28,634 nucleotides of DNA from JBDSKH01 sp050245915 (GTDB taxonomy: Bacteria > Actinomycetota > Actinomycetes > Actinomycetales > Microbacteriaceae): contig JBFWWZ010000041.1 of NCBI GenBank assembly GCA_050245915.1, positions 1-28,634 on the forward strand, written 5' to 3'. Positions 8,211 to 16,455 of the stretch are shown here, piece after piece. The notes beneath the pieces were generated by a model. That model did not search any database and was not told the DNA's origin. It saw only the letters and a program-made list of their open reading frames with translations. Every line of letters starts with the position of its first letter. Positions within the stretch are counted from its first letter, which is position 1. Position numbers and translations under genes: made by a program.

Positions 8211-9610
8211 GCGAACACCCCAAGACAGCGCATCCGTACATGGCGAACTCGGCGGACACGAGCAGGCAGGCGCTGCTCGACGCCGTGGGAATCCAGGATC
8301 CCGAGACCCTGTTCGCGCAGATCCCGGCGGACCACCGCTCCGACGACAAGATCGAGCAGCGTCCGGGCATCCGGTCGGAGCATGAGCTGCGCCGGATGCT
8401 GGAGGGGCGCCTCCGCGGCGGCATCTCTACCGACAGCCACCTCTCCTTCCTCGGCGGGGGGTACTGGAAGCACCACATCCCGGCACTCTGCGACGAGATC
8501 GCGAGCCGGCCCGAGCTCTCGCTGTCGGTGTGGGGCACCCCCAGCTCCGACCACGGCCGCAACCAGATCTGGTTCGAGTGGGCGTCGCAGCTCGGCGCGC
8601 TGCTCGACCTGGAGTTCGTCGGCCTGCCCGTCTACAGCTGGGGCTGCGCCGCCGGGCACGCGCTGCGCATGGCCGCGCGTCTCACCGGCCGGTCGGTGGT
8701 CGTCGTCCCGTCGAACCTCGACCGCGAGCGCCGCCTCGTGATCGACACGTACTGCGGGTACCGCGAACTGAACGGCGCGCTCACCGTGCGTGAGGTGCCG
8801 GTGGATGCCGCGACCGGCACGATCGCGCCCGCGGCGCTCGCCGAGGTGCTCGCCACCGACGGCGCCGACGATGTGGCCGCGGTCTACCTCGAGACCCCGA
8901 ACTCGTGGGGCGTGATCGAGTCCGCGATGGCGGAGCTGATCGCGCTCGCGCACGAGCACGGCGCCGAGGTGGTCGCCGGTGTCGACCCGATCTCGCTCGG
9001 GGTCCTGGCCTCCCCCGCCTCGTCGGGCGCCGACATCCTGGTCGGGTCGCTGCAGCCGATGGGGGTGCCGCTCTACGCCGGCGGCGGCGTCGGCGGCTTC
9101 ATCGCCTCCCGGGACGAGGAGCGCTACGCACGCCAGTTCCCGACCCTGCAGGTGAGCATCGCGCCGACGCTCGTCGAGGGGCAGCGGGCGTTCGGGCTCA
9201 CGCTGTTCGAGCAGAGCTCGTACGGGTCGCGCGAGCTCGGCAACGACTGGACCGGCAACTCCGTGTACCTGTGGACGGTGCGCAACGCGGTGTTCCTGGC
9301 ACTGCTCGGGCCCACCGGGATGCGCGAACTCGCCGAGACCGTCGTCGCGAACGCCCGGCAGGTGGCGCGGATGATCGCCGGGGTGCCCGGCGTGAACGTG
9401 CTCTACGGCGACAGCATCTTCAAGGAGTTCGTCGTCGACTTCCGCGCCACCGGCAAGACCGTCGCCGAGATCAACGCCGGGCTGCTCGAGCGGGGCATCC
9501 TGGGCGGCCACGACCTCGGCGAGAGCCGTGCGCTGTACTGCGTCACCGAGGTGATCTCGGAGGCCGATGCCCGAGAACTGGTCGCCGCGCTGACGGAGGT
9601 GGTGGCATGA
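8207..9610 (+). CDS. Glycine decarboxylase subunit 1-like protein (GcvPA-like), divergent
   Basis: A 467-residue member of the P-protein family, N-terminal half. HPYMANSADTSRQALLDAVG and SFLGGGYWKHHIPAL match the opening of GcvPA (HPYIPNT..., SFLGGG...H.IPA). However the segment that in true GcvPA reads like YTPYQPE.SQG is SVWGTPSSDHGRNQ here, and the following YDGATA-like block is YSWGCAAGHA. GcvPA/GcvPB heterotetramers decarboxylate glycine with PLP and hand an aminomethyl group to lipoyl-GcvH. No gcvH or gcvT lies in this window and the motif changes affect the substrate and partner side, so another amino-acid substrate is plausible. The GTG start overlaps the kinase stop and the stop overlaps the GcvPB-like start (ATGA). 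Family placement is strong; function unknown. Confidence 0.82.
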   Translation: MSEHPKTAHPYMANSADTSRQALLDAVGIQDPETLFAQIPADHRSDDKIEQRPGIRSEHELRRMLEGRLRGGISTDSHLSFLGGGYWKHHIPALCDEIASRPELSLSVWGTPSSDHGRNQIWFEWASQLGALLDLEFVGLPVYSWGCAAGHALRMAARLTGRSVVVVPSNLDRERRLVIDTYCGYRELNGALTVREVPVDAATGTIAPAALAEVLATDGADDVAAVYLETPNSWGVIESAMAELIALAHEHGAEVVAGVDPISLGVLASPASSGADILVGSLQPMGVPLYAGGGVGGFIASRDEERYARQFPTLQVSIAPTLVEGQRAFGLTLFEQSSYGSRELGNDWTGNSVYLWTVRNAVFLALLGPTGMRELAETVVANARQVARMIAGVPGVNVLYGDSIFKEFVVDFRATGKTVAEINAGLLERGILGGHDLGESRALYCVTEVISEADARELVAALTEVVA

Positions 9611-11130
9611 GCATCCGCCGCTACCACAGCGCCTCCTGGGACGAGGGCGTCGTCTACGAGCTGGGTGCCCCCGGCCGCCGCGGCGTGGTGCCCCCGGCAT
9701 CCTGGGCCCCCGCAGCGGAGCTGCCGGCGGGCGTGCGACGCGAGGGCGACGCCGACCTGCCCGAGCTGGCGGAGTACGAGGTGCGCAGGCACTACAGCCA
9801 CCTCGCGCAGCAGACCCTCGGGATGATGGGCGTCAGCCTGTTCGGCACGTGCACCATGAAGCACAACCCGACCGTCAACGAGCAGCTCGTCGCGCGGTCC
9901 GAGATCGCGGGGGTGCACCCGCGCCAGGATGCGTCGACGTTCCAGGGGGTGCTCGGGATCATCCACGACCTCGAGGACGAGCTGAAGAACCTGTCCGGGA
10001 TGTCGGCGTTCAGCTTCCAGCCGGGCGGCGGCGCCGACGCGGCCTACCTGCACGCCGTCATCACGCGGGCGTACCACGCGTCGCGCGGCGAGCTCGCGCA
10101 GCGCACCCAGATCGTCACCACCCAGCAGGCGCACCCCTGCAACCCGGCCTCGGCGCACGCCGCCGGGTTCGAGGTGATCACCCTGCCGCTGGAGGAGGAC
10201 GGCTACCCGTCGGTCGAGGCGCTGAAGGCCGTGATCGGTCCGCAGACGGCGGCGCTGATGCTGAACAACCCCGACGACATGGGGATCTACAACCCGCACA
10301 TCAAGGAGTTCATCGACGCGGTGCACGAGGTCGGAGCGCTCGCGTTCTACGACCACGCGAACTTCAACGGCGTCATGACCCGGCTGCGCGCGCGCGAGCT
10401 CGGGTTCGATGCCTGCATGTTCATGCTGCACAAGACGTTCGGGGCGCCGAAGGGCGGCAACGGGCCGTCGGTCGGCGCGTACGGCTGCTCGGAGGAGCTG
10501 GCGCAGTTCCTGCCGGGGCCGCGGGTGGTGAAGAACGACGACGGTTCCGGCGACGTGTACACGCTGGTCGAGCCGGAGCAGAGCGTCGGCCGGGTGCGGG
10601 AGTTCATGGGGAACGTGCAGCAGCTGGTGAAGGCGTACTCCTGGACGCGGGCGATGGGCACCGACGGGCTGCGCGAGGCGGCCGACATCTCGGTGCTCGC
10701 GAACAACTACATGGAGAAGCGGCTGCTCGCCATCCCCGGGGTGACGATCTCGTTCCCCGGCAAGGCGATGCCGCGCCTGGAGATGACGCGCTACTCGCTC
10801 GGCGAGTGGGCCGCCGACACCGGCCTGTCGACCCTCGACGTCGAGAACCGGCTGCCCGACTTCGGCATCGACGCCTGGTGGACCTCCCACGAGCCGTGGA
10901 TCGTGCCCGAGCCGTTCACGCCCGAAGCAGGCGAGATGTGGTCGAAGGAGGACATCGACGAGTGGATCGACGTCGTCGAGCACATCCTCGCCGAGGGCCG
11001 CACCGACCCGGAGATCGTGCGCACCGCTCCGCACAACCAGGCGACCGCGCAGATCGTCGGGGACGGGCTGAACGACCCCGGCACCTGGGCGACGACCTGG
11101 GCGGCGGCGCGCCGCAAGAACCGGGTCTGA
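9607..11130 (+). CDS. Glycine decarboxylase subunit 2-like protein (GcvPB-like), divergent
   Basis: A 507-residue protein resembling the PLP-binding half of glycine decarboxylase. GTCTMKHNPTVNE (about 80-92), QPGGGADAAYL (138-148), YDHANFNGV (248-256) and FMLHKTFGAPKGGNGP (272-287) align with the family, and Lys276 is the expected PLP Schiff-base lysine. Family blocks are altered: HGTNPA has become HPCNPA (176-181), YDGANLNA has become YDHANFNG, and PHGGGGPG has become PKGGNGPS. These blocks line the PLP/glycine site in known P-proteins. It overlaps its partner by 4 bases and ends 1 base before the proline-racemase-family gene. A working PLP enzyme is likely; decarboxylation of glycine is doubtful because the motifs differ and no H- or T-protein is nearby. 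Confidence 0.83.
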   Translation: MSIRRYHSASWDEGVVYELGAPGRRGVVPPASWAPAAELPAGVRREGDADLPELAEYEVRRHYSHLAQQTLGMMGVSLFGTCTMKHNPTVNEQLVARSEIAGVHPRQDASTFQGVLGIIHDLEDELKNLSGMSAFSFQPGGGADAAYLHAVITRAYHASRGELAQRTQIVTTQQAHPCNPASAHAAGFEVITLPLEEDGYPSVEALKAVIGPQTAALMLNNPDDMGIYNPHIKEFIDAVHEVGALAFYDHANFNGVMTRLRARELGFDACMFMLHKTFGAPKGGNGPSVGAYGCSEELAQFLPGPRVVKNDDGSGDVYTLVEPEQSVGRVREFMGNVQQLVKAYSWTRAMGTDGLREAADISVLANNYMEKRLLAIPGVTISFPGKAMPRLEMTRYSLGEWAADTGLSTLDVENRLPDFGIDAWWTSHEPWIVPEPFTPEAGEMWSKEDIDEWIDVVEHILAEGRTDPEIVRTAPHNQATAQIVGDGLNDPGTWATTWAAARRKNRV

Positions 11131-11131
11131 C

Positions 11132-12181
11132 GTGCGCTGGTCCAGGATGCTGACCGCGGTCGGCACGCACTCGGGCGGCGAGTACGCACGGGTCGTCACC
11201 GGCGGCATCGTGGACGTCCCGGGCGAGACCATGTTCGACAAGCGCAACTGGTTCCGCGATCACGGAGACCATTACCGCCGGCGCCTGCTGTTCGAGCCGG
11301 TCGGCGGTGTGCTGCATGCGGCGGATGTCATCCTGCCGTCGAACCATCCGGACGCGCAGTTCGGCTACGTGATCCTCGAGTCGACCGAGTACGCGGTGAT
11401 GTCGGGGAGCAACACGATCAGCGTGGCGACAGTGCTGCTCGAGACCGGGATGGTCGAGATGGTGGAGCCGGTCACCGAGCTGGTGCTCGAGTCCCCGGCC
11501 GGGCTGATCACCCTCACCTGCGAATGCCGGGACGGCAAGGTGGTCAGCGTCGAGCTGGTGAACCAGCCGGCGTTCGTGTACCACCTGGACGCGCCGCTCG
11601 AGGTGCCGGGCATCGGCACGATCACCGTGGATGTGGCGTGGGGCGGCATGGCGTACGTGCTGGCGCGCGCCGACGACCTGGGGTTCGCGATGACCGAGGA
11701 TGAGGCGGGCGAGCTGTCCCGGGTCGGCGAGATCATCAAGGCCGCCGCCGTCGAGCAGTTGTCCGCGGTGCATCCGGTGCACCCCGACTACGCGGGCATC
11801 AGCCAGACCGAGATCATGGGACCCGTGTCCCGGCGGGACGGCGGGTTGCATGCCCGCAACGCGGTCGTCGTGCGCCCCGGCCGCCTCGATCGCTCGGCGT
11901 GCGGAACCGGCACCTCGGCGCGCCTCGCCGTGCTGCACGCGCGCGGCGAGATCGCGGTGGGGGAGCCTCTCGTCCACGAGTCGGTGCTCGGGTCCCAGTA
12001 CACGGGCACGATCGTCTCGACCACCGAGGTCGGCGGCGTGCCCGCCGTCGTGCCGAGCATCGCCGGGCAGGCCTGGATCACCGACATCGCCCAGCTCGGC
12101 ATCGATCCGACGGACCCGTTCCCCGAGGGCTACACACTGTCGGACACGTGGGGTCCGGTGCCTCCGCCGCGGTTCCCGTAG
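11132..12181 (+). CDS. Proline racemase superfamily protein with Ser/Cys active-site pair
   Basis: A 349-residue enzyme of the proline racemase / 4-hydroxyproline 2-epimerase / 3-hydroxyproline dehydratase superfamily. TAVGTHSGGEYARVVTGG at the start, HPDAQFGYVILES at 72-84 and DRSACGTGTSARL at 253-265 are diagnostic. The second catalytic residue is Cys257. The first, Cys in MCGHGT of classical racemases, is Ser91 in MSGSNT here. Superfamily members without the Cys/Cys pair include hydroxyproline dehydratases and some epimerases, so either 4-hydroxyproline epimerisation or 3-hydroxyproline dehydration is possible. The GTG start at 11132 is one base after the previous stop, so coupling is expected. 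With the DapA-like, 2Fe-2S and semialdehyde dehydrogenase genes nearby, a hydroxyproline-like substrate is the best guess. Confidence 0.88.
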   Translation: MRWSRMLTAVGTHSGGEYARVVTGGIVDVPGETMFDKRNWFRDHGDHYRRRLLFEPVGGVLHAADVILPSNHPDAQFGYVILESTEYAVMSGSNTISVATVLLETGMVEMVEPVTELVLESPAGLITLTCECRDGKVVSVELVNQPAFVYHLDAPLEVPGIGTITVDVAWGGMAYVLARADDLGFAMTEDEAGELSRVGEIIKAAAVEQLSAVHPVHPDYAGISQTEIMGPVSRRDGGLHARNAVVVRPGRLDRSACGTGTSARLAVLHARGEIAVGEPLVHESVLGSQYTGTIVSTTEVGGVPAVVPSIAGQAWITDIAQLGIDPTDPFPEGYTLSDTWGPVPPPRFP

Positions 12182-12184
12182 CGT

Positions 12185-13063
12185 GTGGCCGTGACCACCG
12201 CGAACCGCTCTGCGTCGTTCGGCGCGGCGGGCCTCGTCGTGGGTGGGCTGATCTGCCAGGAGGCGGGTGCCGGCCTGGCGGTCCTGCTCTTCCCCGCGGT
12301 CGGTGCGGTCGGCATGGTGATGCTGCGCCTGGTGTTCTCGGCGGTCATCCTGCTGCTGGTGTTCCGGCCCTCGTTCCGCGGGCGCAGCCGTGCGGACTGG
12401 CTCACGGTCATCGCGTTCGGCCTGGCGCTGGCGATCATGAACACGCTGTTCTATCTCGCGCTCACCCGGCTGCACCTTGGAGCCACCGTCACGCTCGAAT
12501 ACCTCGGTCCGCTGGTGCTGTCGGTCGTGGTGAGCCGCCGGGCCTCCGCCTGGCTGTGGGCGGTGCTCGCGCTCGCGGGGGTCGTGCTGCTCGGCCGCGG
12601 CGGGTTCGACAGCCTCGACCCGGTCGGGGTGACCCTCGCCCTGGGCGCCGGGGTGATGTGGGTGGCGTACATCCTGCTGTCCGCGCGCGCCGGTGCACGG
12701 TTCGCCCGGCTGGAAGGCCTGGCGCTCGCGATGGCGATCGGCGGCATCCTGATGCTGCCGTTCGGCGTGATCAGCGCCGGAGCGGCACTGCTGAACCCGC
12801 TGACGCTGGCGCTCGGGCTGGCGGTGGCGATCCTGTCGTCGACGGTGCCGTACGGGCTCGAGCTGTTCGCGCTGCGGCGGCTGCCTGCGGCGACGTTCTC
12901 GATCCTGCTGAGCCTGGCGCCCGCGCTCGCCGCGGTCGCAGGCGTCGTGATCCTGCGGCAGCCGCTGACGATCCTGGATGCCGTGGCGATCGGGCTGGTC
13001 GTGGTCGCCAGCATGGGCGCGGTCAGCGCGGCGAGCCGGCGCCAGGCCCAGGTGGCGCCCTAG
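12185..13063 (+). CDS. EamA/RhtA-type drug/metabolite transporter
   Basis: A 292-residue integral membrane protein with about ten hydrophobic helices in two five-helix EamA halves, the second starting near residue 150 (GVTLALGAGVMWVAYILL). The pattern, including LEYLGPLVLS and SSTVPYGLELFALRRL, fits the RhtA branch (threonine/homoserine-type exporters) of the DMT superfamily. It would move an amino acid or metabolite across the cytoplasmic membrane. The GTG at 12185 begins 3 bases after the preceding stop; a GTG at 12191 is an alternative. It is the last gene of the six-gene operon, and its stop overlaps that of the cupin gene on the other strand (CTAG at 13060-13063). An exporter at the end of a catabolic operon may relieve build-up of a toxic intermediate; that is inference. 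Confidence 0.88.
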   Translation: MAVTTANRSASFGAAGLVVGGLICQEAGAGLAVLLFPAVGAVGMVMLRLVFSAVILLLVFRPSFRGRSRADWLTVIAFGLALAIMNTLFYLALTRLHLGATVTLEYLGPLVLSVVVSRRASAWLWAVLALAGVVLLGRGGFDSLDPVGVTLALGAGVMWVAYILLSARAGARFARLEGLALAMAIGGILMLPFGVISAGAALLNPLTLALGLAVAILSSTVPYGLELFALRRLPAATFSILLSLAPALAAVAGVVILRQPLTILDAVAIGLVVVASMGAVSAASRRQAQVAP

Positions 13064-13374
13064 ATCACGTAGATCTTGCGCAGCGTCTCGCGCACGGTCC
13101 ACACGGTGCGCATGCCGGCGGTCAGGGTCACGGCCGAGCCGGGTCCGAGCTCGATCGGCTCCTCGGCGACGCCTTCGACGGTGGCCGAGCCGGTCAGCAC
13201 CACGAACACCTCGTCCACCTCGACATCGGTCGCGACGCCGGGGGTCATCTCCCAGACGCCGACCTCGCGGCCGTCGCGGTCGCCGAGCACCAGGCTGCCG
13301 GTGGTCGGCGACCCGCTGACCACCTGGTCGGCAGGCAGCGGCTCGTGCACGAGAGCGACCGTCAGGGCGTTCAC
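13060..13374 (-). CDS. Small single-domain cupin
   Basis: A 104-residue cytosolic protein with one beta-barrel cupin domain. VWEMTPGVATDVEVDEVFVVLTG carries the first cupin motif in the variant form of the DUF861/EutQ-like group, with Glu rather than a full His set, and the second motif is around LGPGSAVTLTAGMRTVWTV. Metal ligands are few, so binding or isomerase-type roles are as likely as dioxygenase chemistry. The GTG start at 13374 overlaps the stop of the FAD oxidoreductase (GTGA), so it is the last gene of the minus-strand operon. Cupins of this kind often accompany amine oxidases in actinobacterial putrescine-type loci; that link is contextual. Confidence 0.85.
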   Translation of the reverse strand: MNALTVALVHEPLPADQVVSGSPTTGSLVLGDRDGREVGVWEMTPGVATDVEVDEVFVVLTGSATVEGVAEEPIELGPGSAVTLTAGMRTVWTVRETLRKIYVI

Positions 13375-14774
13375 GAGTCGAACCCCAGGCCGAACGCGTC
13401 CAAGGTCTTCAGCAGGATGTCGCGGCGGCCCTCGCGATGATCCGCCCGGTCGAGCGAACGACGGGTCAGGTTGATGCCGATCGAGGCGGCGGGCTCCGGT
13501 GGGAACGGGAGGGGCCGCTCCCTCACCATCCGCAGCTCGGTGAGCTCGGTCTTCTCACCCGCCAGCTTGTCAAGCATGACGTCGGCCGCGAACCGCGTGG
13601 CGGCGACACCGAGTCCGGTGAAACCGGCGGCGTACGCGACCCGGCCGCCGCGCGCCGTTCCGAAGAACGCGCAGAACCGGGTGCTGGTGTCGATCGCTCC
13701 CGCCCAGGTGTGGGTGACGCGGATGCCCTCCAGCTGCGGGAACGTGGTCAGCAGGTGGCCCGCCAGCTTGCGGAACGTCTCCGGCCGGTGCTCGTACTCC
13801 GCCCGGATGCGCCCGCCCGCATGGTAGATCGCGTCGTAGCCGCCGTACATGATGCGGTTGTCCGCGCTGAGCCGGGAGTAGTGGAACTGGTTCGCCAGGT
13901 CGGCGAGACCCTGCCGGTTCTTCCAGCCGATCGCCGTGAGCTGGGCGGCGGACAGCGGCTCGGTGATCACCACGTAGTCGTAGACGGGAACCGTCATCAG
14001 CCGGTTGCGGGTGAGCAGGGAGGGGAACACGTTCGTCGCCAGCGCGACCTGCGCGGCGCGCACGCGTCCGCCGTCGGTGCGCACGCCGTCGGCGTCGATG
14101 CCGCGCACCGGGGTCCGCTCGAACAGCTCGACGCCGAGGTCCGCGGCGACGCGGGCGAGCTCGGCGGCGAACTTGCCAGGATGCACGAGCGCGGTGGTGC
14201 GGGTGTCCCAGCGGCCGGCGAGGAACGTCGGCGATGCGAGCTCGGCACGAACGGCCGACTCGTCGAGGTACCGGCTCTCGGGGCTGCTCGGCCCGTCGAT
14301 CCACTCGAGCTGGTGCGGCTCGATGGCGACGCTGAGCGTGCCGGTGCGCTCGAAGTCGGCGTTCATCTCGTAGCGGGCCACCGCATCCTGGATCGCGTCG
14401 AGGTTCGCCATGCCGAGCCGGTCGAGCTGGGCGAGCTCCTCCGGCCACCGCCGCTCGCCGTTCGCCTCGCCGTGGGTGAGGCTGGCTTCGACGAACCCGC
14501 CGTTGCGTCCGGAGGCGGCCCAGCCGATGGTCTTCGCCTCGAGCACGGTGACCCGCCTGCCGGGGTCGCGTTCCTTCGCGCGGATGGCGGTCCAGAGGCC
14601 GGTGTACCCGCCGCCGACGATCACCAGGTCGGTGTGGTGGTCGGACTCGAGCTTCGGGAACCGGGTGCCGGGCGCGTCGTCGAGCCAGAACACCGCCTGC
14701 CGGGCGCCGGTCAGCGCCTCCGTCACGACGCGCGGGTCGGGCGCCTGGCGTTCGAAGACCGTCGAGTGGCTCAT
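13371..14774 (-). CDS. FAD-dependent amine oxidoreductase (PuuB-like, DAO family)
   Basis: A 467-residue flavoprotein of the DAO/glycine-oxidase superfamily. The dinucleotide motif VIVGGGYTGL is at 51-60 with the ribose-binding Glu79 in VTVLEA, followed by SGRNGGFVEA (88-97), typical of gamma-glutamylputrescine oxidase (PuuB)-like enzymes. The C-terminal GFTGLGVAATRFAADVMLD is the second FAD-contacting block. It would oxidise a secondary or primary amine to an imine/aldehyde, with O2 or a carrier as acceptor. The ATG at 14774 overlaps the stop of the amidohydrolase, and its stop overlaps the cupin start, so the three are translationally coupled. The substrate is unknown; gamma-glutamylated or other substituted amines are candidates. 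No glutamylputrescine synthetase or hydrolase is in the window. Confidence 0.9.
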   Translation of the reverse strand: MSHSTVFERQAPDPRVVTEALTGARQAVFWLDDAPGTRFPKLESDHHTDLVIVGGGYTGLWTAIRAKERDPGRRVTVLEAKTIGWAASGRNGGFVEASLTHGEANGERRWPEELAQLDRLGMANLDAIQDAVARYEMNADFERTGTLSVAIEPHQLEWIDGPSSPESRYLDESAVRAELASPTFLAGRWDTRTTALVHPGKFAAELARVAADLGVELFERTPVRGIDADGVRTDGGRVRAAQVALATNVFPSLLTRNRLMTVPVYDYVVITEPLSAAQLTAIGWKNRQGLADLANQFHYSRLSADNRIMYGGYDAIYHAGGRIRAEYEHRPETFRKLAGHLLTTFPQLEGIRVTHTWAGAIDTSTRFCAFFGTARGGRVAYAAGFTGLGVAATRFAADVMLDKLAGEKTELTELRMVRERPLPFPPEPAASIGINLTRRSLDRADHREGRRDILLKTLDAFGLGFDS

Positions 14775-16429
14775 GCCTGCCGATCGTAGACGCGCAGGCC
14801 GTCCACCCACGTGGAGTCGATGTGCAACCCGTCCAGAGCCTCGGGCGGGCCCGCGAACGGGTCGCCGTCGATGACGGCGAGGTCGGCCCGGAAGCCTTCC
14901 GCGATCCGGCCCGTCGAGTCGCCGCGGCCGGCCGCCCCGGCGCCGCCCGAGGTGTAGGCCGCGAACGCGGTCGCGAGGTCGAGCGCCTGCTCCGGCCCGA
15001 GGGGCGGCGCGTCGGAGTCCGCCTCGACGCGGGTCACCGCGACCCGGATGCCGGCCAGCGGGTCGGGGCTCGACACCGGCCAGTCGCTCCCGGCGGCGAG
15101 TCGCGCGCCCGCGCGCATGAGGTCGCCGAACGGGTAATGCCGCGGGATCAGCCGGGGCTCCAGGAACGGCAGCGTGAGCTCGTCGAGCTGGGGCTCGTGG
15201 CAGGCCCACAGCGGCTGCAGGTTCGCGATGGCGCCGAGCTCCGCGAAACGCGGCACGTCGGCCTCGCCCACCAGCTGAAGGTGGGCGAGCTGGTGCGCCC
15301 GGCGGTGCCCATCGGATGCGGCCGGGCCGTTGGCGGCGCGGGCGGCGGCCACGGCATCCAGGGCCTCGGTGACGGCGCGATCGCCGAGCGCATGGAAATG
15401 GATCGCGAACCCGGCGGCGTCGATGGCGGTGACGTAGGCGGCGAGGTCGGCCGGCGGGAAGAACGAGATGCCGCGGTTCGATGTCGGGTGCCCGTGACCG
15501 TCGAGGTACGGCGAGGAGATCGCCGCCGTGAAGTTCTCGGCGACCCCGTCGACCATGATCTTCACGACATCCATCCGTAGGCGCGCGGGATGCGCCTCCG
15601 CCGCGACCCGGTCGCGCCGCTCGATCAGCGCAGGCAGCTGCGCGAGGCCGGCGTCGCGATCCCACCACAGTGCTCCGGTGACCCGCGCGGTGAGGGGCGT
15701 GGAGAGGTAGGTGTCGTAGGCGTCCGGCATGCCGAGACCGGCGCCGATCAGGGCGTCCTGCCAGCCGGTGATGCCGAGGGCGAGCAGTTCCCGCTCCGCA
15801 CGCAGCAGCCCGCGCCGCAGCAGGTCGGCCGACACCGCGGGTCGCACGTGGTCGAGCAGGTTCACCGCACCCTCGTGCAGGGTGCCGGTCGGGGCGCCGT
15901 GCTCATCCCGCTCGATGCGGCCGCCGGGCGGGTCGGGGGTCGCCGCGGTGATGCCCGCCAGCTCGAGCGCGCGCGAGTTGACCCAGGCGCCGTGGTGGTC
16001 GCGATTGCTCAGCACGACGGGCCGGTCGGCCACGACGGCGTCGAGCGCCGCGGCCGTGGGGGTGCCGCCGGGGAAGAACTCCATCGACCACCCAGCGCCC
16101 ACGATCCAGCGCTCGCCGGGGTGGGCGGCGGCGTAGGCGGCGACGCGGTCGAGGCACTCGGCGGCGTCCGCGGTACCGGTCAGATCGCACTGCAGCAGCT
16201 CGACGCCCGCCTGCACGGGGTGCACGTGCGTGTCGTGGAAGCCCGGGACGACGAGCATGCCGGCCGTGTCCACCACGTCGGTGCCCGGCCCGATCAGGCC
16301 GGCCACGGCATCCGGTGCCCCCACCGCGACGATCACGCCGCCGCGCACCGCGACGGCCTGCGGCTGCGGGCGGTCGGCGGCGAGTCCGCCGAAGACGCGG
16401 CCGCCCGTCAGGACCACGTCGGCGTGCAT
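14771..16429 (-). CDS. YtcJ-like metal-dependent amidohydrolase
   Basis: A 552-residue amidohydrolase_3 protein. The metal-binding HxH is H68/H70 in GFHDTHVHP; VKIMVDGVAENFTA carries the conserved lysine, FHALGDRAV and HLQ the further His ligands, and GSDWPVSSPDP the catalytic aspartate near the C-terminus. YtcJ-type enzymes include N-substituted formamide deformylase and hydrolyse N-substituted amides in the cytosol. The ATG at 16429 has TAGGTT 6 bases upstream and no ribosome site, so an internal leaderless promoter is likely even though the transporter gene ends only 26 bases before. Coupled by ATGA to the FAD amine oxidoreductase, it could release the amine that enzyme then oxidises; this order is inferred. 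Confidence 0.9.
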   Translation of the reverse strand: MHADVVLTGGRVFGGLAADRPQPQAVAVRGGVIVAVGAPDAVAGLIGPGTDVVDTAGMLVVPGFHDTHVHPVQAGVELLQCDLTGTADAAECLDRVAAYAAAHPGERWIVGAGWSMEFFPGGTPTAAALDAVVADRPVVLSNRDHHGAWVNSRALELAGITAATPDPPGGRIERDEHGAPTGTLHEGAVNLLDHVRPAVSADLLRRGLLRAERELLALGITGWQDALIGAGLGMPDAYDTYLSTPLTARVTGALWWDRDAGLAQLPALIERRDRVAAEAHPARLRMDVVKIMVDGVAENFTAAISSPYLDGHGHPTSNRGISFFPPADLAAYVTAIDAAGFAIHFHALGDRAVTEALDAVAAARAANGPAASDGHRRAHQLAHLQLVGEADVPRFAELGAIANLQPLWACHEPQLDELTLPFLEPRLIPRHYPFGDLMRAGARLAAGSDWPVSSPDPLAGIRVAVTRVEADSDAPPLGPEQALDLATAFAAYTSGGAGAAGRGDSTGRIAEGFRADLAVIDGDPFAGPPEALDGLHIDSTWVDGLRVYDRQA

Positions 16430-16435
16430 GCTGCG

Positions 16436-16441
16436 AACCTA
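16436..16441 (-). promoter_or_regulatory. Candidate -10 box, leaderless start of amidohydrolase
   Basis: TAGGTT on the minus strand ends 6 bases before the ATG at 16429, placing the transcription start at or next to the start codon. There is no Shine-Dalgarno in this gap. A matching -35 is not obvious and would lie in the end of the upstream transporter gene. Confidence 0.4.
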
Positions 16442-16455
16442 GCGGCAGGCGCCGG

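Noticed and set aside
8207..11130. Annotation as a standard glycine cleavage system
   Set aside because: No gcvH or gcvT in the operon and several conserved active-site blocks are altered in both subunits; kept only as GcvPA-/GcvPB-like.
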